Position numbers and translations under genes: made by a program. A DNA stretch of 52,817 nt from Irineochytrium annulatum (lineage: Eukaryota > Chytridiomycota > Chytridiomycetes > Chytridiales > Chytridiaceae): NCBI GenBank assembly GCA_027600665.1, contig JADGJL010000057.1:1-52817 (forward strand), given 5' to 3'. This document shows positions 20,971-32,368 of the stretch, piece after piece; the first letter of the stretch is position 1, and each line of letters begins with the position of its first letter. The notes below the pieces were generated by a model. It saw only the letters and a list, made by a program, of their open reading frames with translations. It searched no databases and was not told the origin of the DNA.

Positions 20971-22711
20971 ATGGAGGAAGTAACCCTCGACGACGAGACC
21001 TCATTCGTGGGCGGATGGGGAGGCGCCGCCAGCTCGCAAGCCGCTGAGCAGGTTCGGAGTCCACGTCCTGTAAAATGCCCTTGCCTTTACGGCTGACCAA
21101 TATTCATAGCCGCGCGCTGCTGTACCGGAGTCTGACAACATTACAAGTTTCCCAAGCATGAACCCAGACGCCCTCAGGGTCGTCGTCGGAGAGCCCCAGA
21201 AGCACGGAGAAGGCACGGGTGCATTCGTCAATTACCTCGTTACTACAAAGGTGCGGTGGCGCGGAAACCTTTCTTCGCAGCTTACGAGCTGTACATACAG
21301 ACGGCGTTGCCTGACTATTCTTCTGGTGAGGTTGCTGTGCGGAGGAGATATCAGGATTTTTGGTGGCTTCATAAGGCTCTAGGGGATGAGCTGCCGTCAT
21401 GCATTTTACCACCACTTCCGGGGAAACATCGAATGGAGTGGGTCTTTTTACGTCATCGCGCTTTGTGTACTTATCGCCTATAGATATATCACAGGCGACC
21501 GATTCAGCCCGGAGTTTATTGAGAAACGTCGGTTATCTCTCCAGGCATACATTGATCGCCTGACCCGGCATCCCTCCGTCCAAAAGAGTAAAGTGCTTCG
21601 CCGGTTTTTGGAGAGTTCAGAACTGGTAAGGACGAATTGGCCTCCTCAGGTGTCTGAATTTGTATCAAGATACCAGATACCGTCGTTAAAGGCAAAGAGT
21701 CCCACGTCTTCGAGAACTTGAGTGATGCGCTGCTGAATGCTTTCTCGAAAGTGCGGAAACCCGACGAGCGATTCGTCGAGTTTAAGGACCAGCTCCAAAA
21801 GTTTGAGGACAACATCTCTGCTATCGAGAAGTTGCAATCCAAGCTCATAAAAATCCAAACCGGTACTAGTTCAACCTCAAGAAGTTCCTAAGTAACGTTT
21901 TTGTGTGGATTTAAGAGCTCGAGCTGGATCTCCTAGAGTTTGGGAACTGCTTCACGACTCTTGGCATGATGGAGACCCAAATTACAGGGCCTCTCACGGA
22001 CTTCTCCAACATCGTCCGGAACGTCTGCTCGGTACTCCACGATAAGATCTACAGCGAGGACCTCGAATATCTCTCCAGCATCCGCGAGTATATTGGATAC
22101 TGCCAGTCCGTTAAGGCATGTACATGCATTTGACATTTGTTATCTGACCGCGCCGAAATGTAGGAAGTTTTGCGGTCGAGGGATCAGAAGCAGGTTGACT
22201 TTGAGGAGCTGTCGACCTACCTGCAGAATCACGTGGCCGAGCGCGACCGGACTATGAACCCGCAGCGCGGCGGCGGCGGGCTCGCGTCTTTTTTGAACTC
22301 GAAAATGCAGGAGCTGAAGGGCGTGGATCAGGAGAAGGCTCGACAGCAGAAGTTGATTAAGTTAGCTTCGAAAATAAATGAGGTACGACCGTCTTGTGCT
22401 CTGCATGAACACCCTCCTAAAACCAGGGTCAGTTGCAGGAGGCTGTTGAGGTTAGCAACGAGGTCGCAATCGCGTTTTCGAAGGAGGTGGAGAAAGAGAT
22501 CGAGTTTTTTCAGACGATTAAGCTGGTCGATTGGAAGCAGTACACAAAGGAGCACTCCGAGACACAAATTGCTTACTACCAAAAGGTGCACACATTGTTA
22601 ACTCTTTCGAAGGCTAACACTGGCGCTCGCTTCTTTCAGAGTCTCCAGTACTGGGAACAAGTTATTCCTATTTTGGAGAGCATCGAAGTGGATCCCCCTC
22701 AAACATTATGA
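20971..22711 (+). CDS. SNX4: Sorting nexin SNX4/Atg24 (PX-BAR)
   Basis: Eight exons join exactly to 463 residues (20971-21051, 21110-21250, 21301-21437, 21484-21625, 21670-21862, 21916-22115, 22164-22382, 22433-22711). The PX domain carries VAVRRRYQDFWWLHKAL (phosphoinositide-binding RRY), LPPLPGKHRMEY and GDRFSPEFIEKRR, which is diagnostic for SNX4/Snx4. A long BAR helix region follows (VEFKDQLQKFEDNISAIEKL, FGNCFTTLGMMETQITGPL, ELKGVDQEKARQQKLIKL). SNX4 recycles endosomal cargo and supports selective autophagy as a heterodimer with Snx41/Atg20-type partners. Intron 22116-22163 has a GC donor (AAG|GCATGT). Start is 28-94 bp from the divergent uS2m gene. Confidence 0.93.
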
Positions 22712-22857
22712 TATCACCCCCATACGCTTGACAATATGTATTAGCAATGGATATTTTTTCATTGTGTGCATACTGCCCATCACTCCATTCCTCAAATAAT
22801 GTCCGCTTCTTTCAGTCATCATTATCCCAAAAAACTCCACCAGTAACCGCCGCCCAT

Positions 22858-24048
22858 CTACTCATCATCCCAAAATTCCTCAAATGACCGCCGCTCATAG
22901 TCCGCCGTCCTGCATATGGGACACCGCACGTTGTCGTCCGAGAACTTCTCCAGCCCGTCCATGCATGCCGTGTGGAACAGATGCTGGCAGCTAAGGACAT
23001 CCACGGATCTTTTCCGAAGACTGGATAAGCAAATGGCGCAGCTGTCATCCAAGGGGTGACTCTCACGCTTTCTGAACACGTCCACCATAACGTCCCAATC
23101 CGTGTAACCACGCTCGTAGAATCGTAAAGCCCTTACAAGATTAATCACCAGCAACGTCTGAACGCCTCTTACTCGTCTAGTATCCGCCGGCTCTCCTCCA
23201 CCTCCGCGTCCACCCTCTTGAACAAACCCGATATCTGGCTCCTCTTATCATCGTCCACCACCTTCAACCTCCGCGTCACCGTCGACAGCCTTCCCAAATG
23301 CCACTTCTTTGCTAACACCGGGTTCGTCGGCGGGTGCTCCCGTCTATACTGAACGTAGCGTCTCCGTTCGCGTGACATGCGCCAGGTCTTCTGAATGACG
23401 ATTGCAGCGTCCACGACGCCCCGTCGCCTCGCCATGGTCGTCCGTTGTATCTGATAGTCGTTTTGTCGACATAACGGGCACATGCGCTTGCTGTGTTGCT
23501 CGAAAGCCCGCAGGCAGGGGTGGTGAAAAGTGTGCGTGCAGGAGAGAAGGATCTGCTGGCCGAAGACGAGGCTCTCGCTGTTCTGGTGTAAGTTATCCAT
23601 GTGTTCATGGACAAAGGCGCAACACGAATACAATCATAAAGAAGAACCAAAAAAAAAAAAATCAGAACCTGCATATAGCGCACATCCTCTCATCACGCTC
23701 CTGGGCCGCTGCAATGATTCCCTGCCACTCCGTCGGCCCTAACACAGCCTTCTCCGTAGTTGGAACGATCCCCATCCGCTCCGCCAGCGTGCTCCTCCGA
23801 GCCCCCATCCCTTCCCCAAACAAATGTGGCGTTGCAGCAGGCGCGAGGCTGTCGTCCTTAACGCCCTCAAAGAGGTCGATCGGGGGCAGCCGGACGCGGC
23901 TTTTCAAGGGCACAACCGCCTTGCCGCGAAGGCCGCGAAGCTTCCAGTCGGATTTAGTCGAAGGGCGTCGCTTGTTTTGGAGCATATGCTCCTGGAGGGC
24001 GGCCGCGCGCAGGGAGAGCGCGATGGGGACGGGGACATCGGAGCTCAT
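22858..24048 (-). CDS. RNF32: RNF32-like double RING protein with IQ motif
   Basis: Probable E3 ubiquitin ligase. Exons join from ATG at 24048. The N-terminal region has conserved blocks (LPPIDLFEGVKDD, TPHLFGEG, LGPTEWQGIIAAAQERDERM). RING 1 is split by an intron: CAIC joins SESLVFGQQILLSCTHTFHH, then ACPLC-like MCPLCRQNDY, giving the same spacing as RNF32. Then an IQ motif (AAIVIQKTWRMSRERRRYVQYR), a linker, and a second RING-H2 (CAICLSSLRKRSVDVLSCQHLFH...CPICR). A 41 bp intron removes the apparent stop at 23169. Two RINGs separated by an IQ motif is specific to RNF32, which in animals is expressed in testis and occurs mainly in ciliated lineages. The link to zoospore flagella here is inferred. 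Stop is 146 bp from the convergent SNX4 stop. Confidence 0.9.
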
Positions 24049-24431
24049 GCAAACAATTCGTCAAATATAATCCTGCCACCTAGCCCTTGACACGCGACAA
24101 TATCGGTGCGAGCCACACTTCCCACAAGCCAGTCCACCACCCCATCCCGGAACACGCGAGCAGATGGCCAGCTCACCCCACCGACCCCAAGGTTATCAAA
24201 GTCCTCGCCGTCGAATTGCAAAAACGAACCAGGCGAAGGTTCATTGAGAGTCTGGTGACGACAATCGCAGCCCTACAGGCCAAGATCGCCGCTCCGTGTC
24301 ATTCACTCACAGAGGGGGTTATCCCCGCCCTCGCTGTCAAGGCCGGGCGCACGGTTCCGTCACCGCTTCGCCACCAACCTCCGCCCCACCTTCAGCCCAC
24401 CTCCACCCCCCGCTTCCATGGGGAAATCATG
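24049..24431. other. Intergenic stretch between RNF32-like gene and repeat R2
   Basis: Pro/Arg-rich translations without known motifs. It presumably contains the RNF32-like promoter at its left end. Nothing else was recognised. Confidence 0.4.
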
Positions 24432-25362
24432 AACTGCTTGTTAGTGGGGAGGACAATCTGGCCGTCATCCGTGATAGTCAGAGACCGCTTCCTGCCGTGC
24501 TTTACTATACGACCATCCGCAGAAATAACTCCTAGAGGATTGACTGGATGCTGTATGACCAAAACGGCTTGGACGAGCTGCCGATCCAGCTTTCCAATGA
24601 CCTCGGTGGGACCATCCTGGCTGGAGGACCACTGCGCCCCCAGCGACAGAGCAGCCTCATATTCCCATCCGTTTGGCGAAGAGCAAGTAGGAGGCCGAGT
24701 CACGATTCAGTCCCAGGGAGGTACGAACCGACCCGACAAGGGAAGCGCCCCTTCTCCGGAAGAGGTATCGTCACCCCGGCTAAGCGACTGCGTTTGTTAC
24801 CTCTACTGTTATTAACCAAACAGACTTGGTTAGCGCCGGTTGCAAGGCGCACCGTTGGGATCAACTCCGACGACATACCACCTCCCGAACACTCGGTCAT
24901 GGTTACGCTGTCGCTGTTCAATCAGGATGACGTCACATTGACGAGGCACGAGAAGCCCGGCGAGGCTTCTCGTACAAGGGATGTGAAAACTCCTTCACGC
25001 CCACGTCCTCAAGGCCTTTGATCAAATGACGGACCGATGGAGAGTCAACACCCCTTTATTCTCTCATATGGTCACTGATGAAATAGTCTTTTTAGACTTC
25101 TCGTATCATGCCCTTCATCGCTTCGGCGATACGCGTGGTGTGCCCAGTGGCAACCCAAGGCTCTGCTATAAGGAGACGCTACGGGCGGGAGGTTCAACAC
25201 CTTCGACACTGCATCAAATATCCCTCTGCGCCGACACTACACTCACGATGGACTAAGACGGCGCTACGAGCTTTACAATCTTACTCACCTACATTCAATA
25301 CTTACGAAGCTTCGTCAGAGTTACGGTTCCGCAGCTTATCAAGGAAGGGACCCCAACAATGC
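24432..25362 (-). repeat. Dispersed repeat copy R2
   Basis: Direct-orientation relative of 4617-5512, about 20 kb away. The terminal block GTTAGTGGGGAGGACAATCT begins at about 24443, and the tail AAGGGACCCCAACAAT lies near 25345. Minus-strand peptides match those in R1, such as SADGRIVKHGRKRSLTITDD, GWEYEAALSLGAQWSSSQDG, VTIPLPEKGRFPCRVGSYL and WVATGHTTRIAEAMKGMI. R2 has an extra stretch of about 15 bp near 24520 that the fragment at 4446-4563 shares but R1 lacks, so the three copies represent separate insertions of one family. Confidence 0.75.
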
Positions 25363-25744
25363 TGAGCTGGCTTCAATCAGCTCCGCTGTCCACAATCCAT
25401 TCAGTGACAGACTGGATGTTGTCATTTATGACATTTCATAAACCGATATAACGGTATAAATGTATTAAATCACGTCACATCTCATTGTTAAAATGAGACG
25501 CATGACAGAATGATGAGTTATAAAATTGGGTGCATGTCAAACTCTGCACCAATCACTTCGTTTGCCTCAGAACATCCAATCAGGTGGAGGACTGCGCACA
25601 AAGATTTTCAGTTGCACATCTCAAGTTGAATTCTTGAGCAAACGACGCACTTGTCTCGCTACGAATCCGAAGGGCCATCTCACGGCCAACGACCAAGACC
25701 GCTATCACGGACTGGATCAAATCGCGAAACAACGGTGTTAACCT
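25363..25744. other. AT-richer non-coding stretch
   Basis: No gene. Short palindromic AT-rich sequence around 25438-25470 (ACCGATATAACGGTATAA). The right part (25640-25744) may already belong to the retroelement remnant that follows. Confidence 0.35.
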
Positions 25745-26110
25745 GAATAGCTACCGTGCGCTGTCCTGCCAGGAGGTCCACTTCAATGGCATCACCGCTC
25801 GTCACAACAACATCCAACGCGCCATAGCCTGCCTCTGCTTCCTCTGCGGCCTGGGGGCCCGTGAGGCTGCCCCCGTCGGCTTCCTTGGCACAGGCTCTGG
25901 TGGGTGCCTTTGTCCCGCTGACATCCTTTTCGCCTCCTGGGATGCTGGACAGCCCACCTGCTCTGACTACGCGATCTCAATCCCCTCCACCAAACCTGGG
26001 CATTGTGAAGACATCTTCGGACAGCGTCGCTGAGATGCCGAGCCCTGCCAGCCGCTCACACCACTGGTCACCACCTCGGCACCTGCAGATCTGGTTCGGA
26101 AGGCGCAGGC
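25745..26110 (+). mobile_element. Retroelement polyprotein 3' remnant
   Basis: An open frame without a start reads LNSYRALSCQEVHFNGITAR, then HNNIQRAIACLCFLCGLGAR and PADILFASWDAGQP, and ends at a TGA at about 26032; a shifted frame continues DLVRKAQAFDAYRLIFSKKN. The pattern Cys, then ARHN-I-RA, then RPADIL with a downstream basic helix is the domain that follows the reverse transcriptase in a group of eukaryotic retroelements (typically RHNAVRD...RPADVL). No reverse transcriptase is left upstream. Broken by a frameshift and clearly a relic. Confidence 0.5.
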
Positions 26111-26356
26111 ATTTGATGCCTATCGGCTCATATTTAGTAAGAAAAATGAGCATGAAGAAATCGTTTTATTACAGTTCCTTTATTACCATGAAAACTGTGG
26201 CCAAATTGACGCTGACACCACTTAAACGGGGACTATCGAACGAGTTCACCTCTTGTTTATTTAAACATCGATGCATACGAACGATATTTGACGACTTCGT
26301 TTAGCAACCACGAAAAAGGCGAAAATCGTCGCCTGATTTCTCCTCCCTCGACGATA

Positions 26357-27792
26357 ATGGGCGCCGACAGCGCTTCATCATTGCCCGACGCCGTTCGCGG
26401 CGGCCTCTGGTCCTTTGTGGACTCGATCAACGCCGCGAAGGAGCGCATGCGATTGCAGTGCCCGGGACCCTACGAGAACCTCCACAGGGAGTCGAAGAGT
26501 GAGTATTCCTCCACCGCGCGCCAACGCGCGACTTGGATTGCCGGACGCCCGTTGACGGCTTGCCTCCCTCAGCTACCCTCCCGACCATGCACATGGTGGA
26601 CGGCGCGAAGTTCGACATTTCGTCCGTCTTGTCGCCCGCCTTTCAGGTTACGCACTCGTTTACGTGGGGAGCCGCGCAGTATCCTCCCGCGTACAACTTC
26701 TCCGTCGGGCTTCAGCAGAGGAAGGTAGGCGCGCGTGCGTTACAAGATGCCTTCCACATTTTGACGGGCTTGTCTAGTATCTGCTTTATGGGTCGGTGGA
26801 CCATGACGGAGGTCTGCAGGCGAGGGGGAACTACATGTGGACGCTCCCGCCGCTCACGGATGCTCTTGAGGCCGTCATCCCGCCTCTGGAGAAGCCGGAC
26901 GGCGCAATGGACCGACCGGAGGACATTGGCGCCCCGCAGCAGCCCCCCACGCCGCAGGTGCCCCCGCCCGTCAACAAGCTATCGAACGCGACAAAGTTCC
27001 AGGCGCAGTTGACGTCCCAGCCCGGCCAGTCCATGGTCCAACTTGAGCACGAGTACGTCGGCGAGACGTTTTCCCTCAGCGTCAAGGCCATTAACCCGAA
27101 CCCGATTGACGCCCCACCCGCTAACTGGGGCCCGACGGTCTCGTCCTCCATTCCGCCGAGTACGCTCACGGGCATCTTCACGGTCTCGGCCCTCCAGTCC
27201 GTCTCCGAGTCGCTCGCCGTTGGCGGCGAACTCGTCTCCCAACGGCCGTCGCCCGACATTAATGAGTCATCTTACTCCCTCGCGCTCCGCTGGGCCCCGC
27301 CCGCCTCCGTCCTGCCCCCGCCGTCTTCCTTGTTCGCGGGCATGCCGTCGCCATACATGCCCGTGAACCCGAAGGACCCGACCCAAGTGTTCGCGACGAC
27401 CTACTCGGTCTCGACGGGCATCCTGCACGCCAGCTACTGGAGGAGGCTGAACCAGAGGCTCGAGGTCGCGACCGAGTGCCAGATGCTCCTGACGGGCGCC
27501 AAGCCGGAGAGGGGGCTGGCTGAGGGCAGGCGGGAAGGCGTCATGAGCGCTGGGTTTAAGCTGGAGACCCTGTTTGCGACGATTCGGGGTGGGATTGATT
27601 CGCACGGGAAGGTCAGCACCATTGTGGAAGAGAGGATGGCGCCCGGTCTTAGCTTCCAGGTTTGGTGTGTTCACTTTTGCATTACTGACTTTTTTTTTTT
27701 TTTACCGTCTGCAGCTCTGCGGTGAAATGGATTACTCAAAGGGCCATGGCGGCAGCGGGAAAGTTGGTATTGGATTCATGCTTGAGGCTTAG
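26357..27792 (+). CDS. TOM40: Mitochondrial outer-membrane import channel Tom40
   Basis: Beta-barrel pore of the TOM complex. Four exons begin at ATG 26357 (MGADSASSLPDAVRGG), with introns after HRESK, after LQQRK and after GLSFQ (27660-27715, holding a 15-T tract before the acceptor). Porin_3/Tom40 signals are PGPYENLHRESK, DGAKFDISSVLSPAFQVTHS, YLLYGSVDHDGGLQARGNY, FQAQLTSQPGQSMVQLEHEY, GELVSQRP, SVSTGILHASYWRRL and the C-terminal strand KVGIGFMLEA that carries the sorting signal. An acidic and Pro-rich insert (PQQPPTPQVPPPVNK) lies in the barrel between conserved strands, longer than in yeast. Followed in tandem by the ECD gene 180 bp downstream. Confidence 0.95.
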
Positions 27793-27972
27793 GCTCGTAT
27801 TCTCGTCTGGTAGCGGTGTGGATCTGTGTGCCTGTCATGTATTTTGCAGAGTTGCCTGCAGCGATATCGTGTAGTAAAGTATTAAACTCCGTTGAGATAT
27901 AATGCCGCCTGTCCTCTTGGCGGGGCTAAAGGGCCAACTTGTCAACCATATCTGGAAAAAGACGAGTTGGGC

Positions 27973-30629
27973 ATGCCCACACCAAAGAGGCGAAAGACTA
28001 ACCTTCGCACGGGCGTCGAAGGCGGCCGGCAAACCGGCATTCCGCTCGTCGGATCCGTCGATGTGGCCGAGAGCGAAAATTACGTCGAGTACAGGATCTT
28101 CCCACCTGAAGACGCGGCCGCCTCGAACTACGCCGACGGCCCGACTTCCCAGGTGGAGCTGTCGTTCCTAATCCTCTCGCACATCACGAGGTGGACGGAC
28201 GACTACATCTGGCACAAGGACGCGTTTAACCTGCGCGTGGTGGAGGATGACCAAGGTTCGTGACGTTCGTAGTCAGTTGACTGACGTGTCACTGCTCAGA
28301 GACCAACCAGCCATATCTGTTCGGCAGGGTGCGTTTCGCGGATTGTATTGACGACGAGTGGTTTGTGGTTTTTCTTCTGAGGGAGATCTCGAAGGCGTTC
28401 AAGGATACGGTCATCAGGTTTGGAGCTTTGTTCCCCCGCGTCCGGCGCCTTGACTACAATGTTCATGGTACACAGCGTCATGGACAACGATGGCCAGTTT
28501 CTGCTGATCGAGGCCGCCCACTTCATCCCCTCATGGCTCGACCCGTCGAACGCGGACAATCGCATTTTTATCGCCGACGGCCGGCTCCGCCTGATTCCCC
28601 TCCCCACCTCGCCTGCCGACATTGCTATCCTGCCGAGCGGGTATCTGATCCCTCTCTATCGCGCACTCCGGGTCATACGCCTGCACCCCGCAATGACCCT
28701 AGCGCCAAAGGACGTGGAGGGGGCCGCCTTCAAGCGGTTTGCGGATTACCCGGAGAAGCTGACGAGCGCGACGGTGCATCGGTCAAAATGCTACGTTCCT
28801 CGTGACGTCGCGAGGATCCTAGCCGTGGATCCGACGCTGGTCGCGCCCGCGGTGGAGGCTTTCTACAATCGGGACCCCCTCCAACTGAAGGTTTTTAATT
28901 TCGAAGTTATACGTATCTCCTCTGATACCGGGGCCAGGTTTGTCAGAAAATGGCCCGCTTCCCGCCGTCGACAAGCGTGAAAACCACCGTCAAATTCACG
29001 AGGACGCTTTACGCTCAGCTCGTGGGCCAACGCTTCCACGCGCCAACCCCTTTCATGGCAACGCGTGACGCTATGGTGGGCTCTGACAAGGCGGAGATGG
29101 ACGCGTTCGAGCTCGGGATGAAGCTAGCGTGCGGGTTTGAGATGCTCGCGAAGGACGGGCGGGCCACCGAAATCACGTCCGGCGTGGAAACACCTGAGAC
29201 GCATTCGTGGGACACTGACTGGCGCTGGATTTCCTTCAACGAGCGGCTGGCACGCTTGGGGTATTATAAGGTATCTCGCCCCAATTTGTTTCGACTTCTT
29301 GTTTTAACTTTGCGCAGAATGAGATGAAGGGGTCAAAGCTGTACAAGACTTTAGAGGCGACCGCCAAAATACAGTTTCTGAAAGCAAGCGAGAAGGATGT
29401 CGGGGACGGGGAGGTACTCTCGGCGGTGGAGTCGAATCCCGTCCATCGTCTGTTCGCCGCCTTAAGGGTCGCCCCGGACGCTGATGAGGACATTGTGTCG
29501 GATGCGCAGACAGACAGCGACGCGTGGATGACACTAGACGCATCCGGGCTAGAGGAGTCGCTGCGCCGCAGCGGGTATGATGACGCCGAAGGTGTGAAGC
29601 TCGAGGATTTGGAGGATATCGAAGGGGAGGGGGAAAGGAAGCCGGTGGAGGGCGAGGATGAGCAGATGGGCTCGGATGTTGACCAAAATGAGGTCGAGAA
29701 CTTGAATCGGGTTGCGAGGGACTTCGAGGCGTTCGTGGCAAAGGAGAGTGACGTCGACGGTGTGCTATTCCCAGAGTAAGTCTGGCAACCTACCATGTGA
29801 TCTGTGAGCATCCTGAACCCCGTGTTTTAGCGAGATGTCCGAAGGTGGTTCGGCCGACGAGGACCTTGCCGAACAGTTGAATGACGAGGTTATTGAAAAC
29901 GCCGTGGAGGATCAGACCAAGCCAGTTAGTCTGGACGCCGAGCAGTTCTTAGCCGCCATGACGAAGCTTTTACAAATGGATGAGAGTGTACTCGCGCCGC
30001 TATCGTCCACCGGTGACAAGGAGCTGCTCAAGGGCAAACACACGACGCCTAAGGCCGCCCCGAACGAGTTCAACCCTCATGACTTTTTGCGGCCGCCGAC
30101 CAAGTTTACCGTAATGGAGGACGAGCCCAACGACGAGATGATGAGCGTGCTGAGAGCCAACCGAGGCGGGTTACAGGCGGCGGAGTCGGACTCGGAGGAC
30201 GAGGCCGAGATGGAGAAGGAGTGGGAGAGGCGGTTGCGACCGCGTGCGTCCTCCGTCGAGCAAGGGACGACCCATGACGCTTTGGACCAAGGTGGTGCGC
30301 AAGGCGGCGGCATGGCCGCCGACGCCGACGATGATGAAATGGATATGAGCCTGGAAGAGTATATGTGCGCCATGGATCAGGAACTAGCTGGCACGAAAGT
30401 TGGCGCCAGTTTTAAAGGAGGCAGGCAGGGGAGTGCCAGAGGTGCCGGGGCGGAGAACGAGGCGGCTGCTGATCTTGCCGAGGAGGACCAAGCGCCCGTC
30501 GATGTCGATTATAATCTGGTTCGTAATTTACTGCAGAGCTTTTCTGCTCAAGAGGGGATGCCTGGGCCCGCGTCCAATATCTTGGGCCGACTTGGGCTAA
30601 GTTTGCCGAGGGATGCGGAGAACGTGTGA
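27973..30629 (+). CDS. ECD: Ecdysoneless/SGT1 family protein (ECD)
   Basis: About seven exons from ATG 27973 (MPTPKRRKTNLRTG). Family blocks in order are VEYRIFPP, DDYIWHKDAFNLRVV, GRVRFADCIDDEWFVVFLL, NDGQFLLIEAAHFIPSWLDP, NRIFIADGRLRLIPLP, FYNRDPLQLK, an acidic central part (DAEQFLAAMTKLLQMDESVL) and the C-terminal SLEEYMCAMDQELAGT and DVDYNLVRNLLQSFSAQEGM plus GPASNILGRLG. ECD proteins (not the Skp1-binding Sgt1) act in pre-mRNA splicing and transcription and can complement glycolytic gcr2 mutants in yeast. The long acidic segments between conserved blocks are typical. Nuclear or cytosolic. The polyadenylation region beyond 30629 is AT-rich. Confidence 0.92.
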
Positions 30630-32368
30630 GATATAGGAAGGATTGCTGTTTTAGCTTATGTACTTATTTGATGCAGTAAATGGTGCCCAACGAATAAACA
30701 CAAATATATGTGCGAGCATTGGAGCTATGCATGTTGCGCACATTTAGTAGATATCTCCCACAGCGTTGGGCCTATGTTATGGCTTGCTAATGTTTGTGGG
30801 CCTGTTGATAGCGTACTCCTTGTTTCCGGTCACTTCATCCGTGAAGTGAACATGCCTTCCGTTTCGTCTTTGCAAGCTGATTCAGTAAACTGCTTTCCGT
30901 GATCCAATATGTGGAGGTCCTTTATTGCATCGAGCAATGAGCCAGATTGTATTGGTAGCAAACGAAAGGAAGACGTGCCAATCAGAGGTCGGCAATAGAA
31001 CGAACGATTAGCCGGCTTTGAAGGGGAAGGAAATGGAATGTTAAATGACGAAGAAGAGATTGCCTGAACTCAATCAACGAAAATGACGGGCAACCAGCAA
31101 AGGGTTGAGGGAACAGGGCCGTGCCTTTGAACGAAACCGAAACACTATCAGCGGAATCCAGACATTAAAAGTCATAAAGATAATTGGAATGAGACTTCAC
31201 ACGAAGGAATAACTAAAGATCACTACGAGAGAAGAAAGACGGTAAAGAAAAATAGGCACTACAAACGTTGTGTTGATAGGTAGAAAGGCAAACAAGTATG
31301 GTTATTGACTTCGGCAAAATAGTAAACGAAATGGACCGGGCAGAAATTAGCGGGAGCTGAGGTGGATACAAAGAATTCGGCACGCCCAAAAATTGTTAAC
31401 GAAAAAAGAACAACCACAGTTACTGAAAAATTGCAGTTCAACATCGAAGTCAGCGACGAAGGTGAGCACAGAATCAAGCAGCGCAGGAAGGAGATCTTGA
31501 TCGTCACGGCCGCTGTGGATTTGGGTCAGGAACTGGCCACGCGTAATCCAGATCGATGGCGCGAGGATGACGAAGACGAATGCGAGAGTGACGAGGAAGA
31601 TCGCGGTGGGCGCGGCTTAAACCAGGTCGGCGACGAGTAGGAACTTAAGGGCAGGCAGGAAGGTAACCACCAAGTGATCCATGGATCATCGTGTCGACCA
31701 TATCGGCTTTCCATGTCCACCTTTGGTACACTTCGCCCGTGCATGATCGAGGAGTTGTTGAGGCCGTCATTCGTCTCTGGATCGCGGAGCCCCGTTCTGG
31801 GACTTAGAGAGGGCCCGTGCGTGGACGCCTGTGGGTTGCCGAGGACTGGCCAAGCTCGACTGGATCCAGGATTTACTTGAGACGTCAGTTGCGGCGGGAT
31901 GGATGTGACGAACACCGCGATCGTCGGCTGGTCGACGGCGTCGTCACCGTGGTGGATTGCTGGATGGGCGTTCGAGCATGGACGAGTAGTGGTTGTTCTT
32001 CTGGTCCGTCGAGCGCGCAGTGCTGCTGGCTGTCTCAGATCGATTTGGAAGCTCGACCATGCTAGAATCTCAGGAGATATCTCTGGCGGCGCCAGCAACG
32101 ACGGCGACGGCAAAGGGATTAGTGGCATTGGCCATGTCGACCGACTTGCAATATTATGCACTCTGGCGGTCGCTCGACGAACGAAGGTCCTAGTGTATGC
32201 AATCAAATGCTCCTGTCTACATAGCTAATCACCATGCCTCATGCCAAAAGTCTAAGTCTCTGCAGCCAATCCCCTTCGTCTCTTCAAATCAAACCTCGTT
32301 CGTCTCGCCGCCGAACCCACGACATCGGCCCCGATATAACTCATATACGGCACCTTCTTCGCCACGTT
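30630..32368. other. Gene-poor stretch with unresolved ORFs on both strands
   Basis: 30630-31350 is A-rich and non-coding. At 31362-31640 a plus-strand ORF begins MDTKNSARPKIVNEKRTTTV (alternative start, since ATG is absent) and ends acidic. The minus strand opposite carries a hydrophobic frame described separately. 31670-32206 has overlapping open frames on both strands, none with a recognisable domain; MSTDLQYYALWRSLDERRS ends one plus-strand frame at 32193. A multi-exon minus-strand gene is possible, but I cannot set exons that agree with each other. Confidence 0.35.
31425..31682 (-). pseudogene. Small hydrophobic ORF interrupted by an in-frame TAA (tentative)
   Basis: From ATG at 31682 the frame reads MDHLVVTFLPALKFLLVADL, Val, a TAA stop, and then in the same frame APTAIFLVTLAFVFVILAPS and a polar tail (QIHSGRDDQDLLPALLDSVL). 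Two hydrophobic segments in one frame with strong codon-position bias, parted by a single stop, suggest a small membrane protein gene with a nonsense change or a misread intron. No family was recognised, and chance hydrophobicity of the antisense of an acidic frame is a real alternative. Confidence 0.2.
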
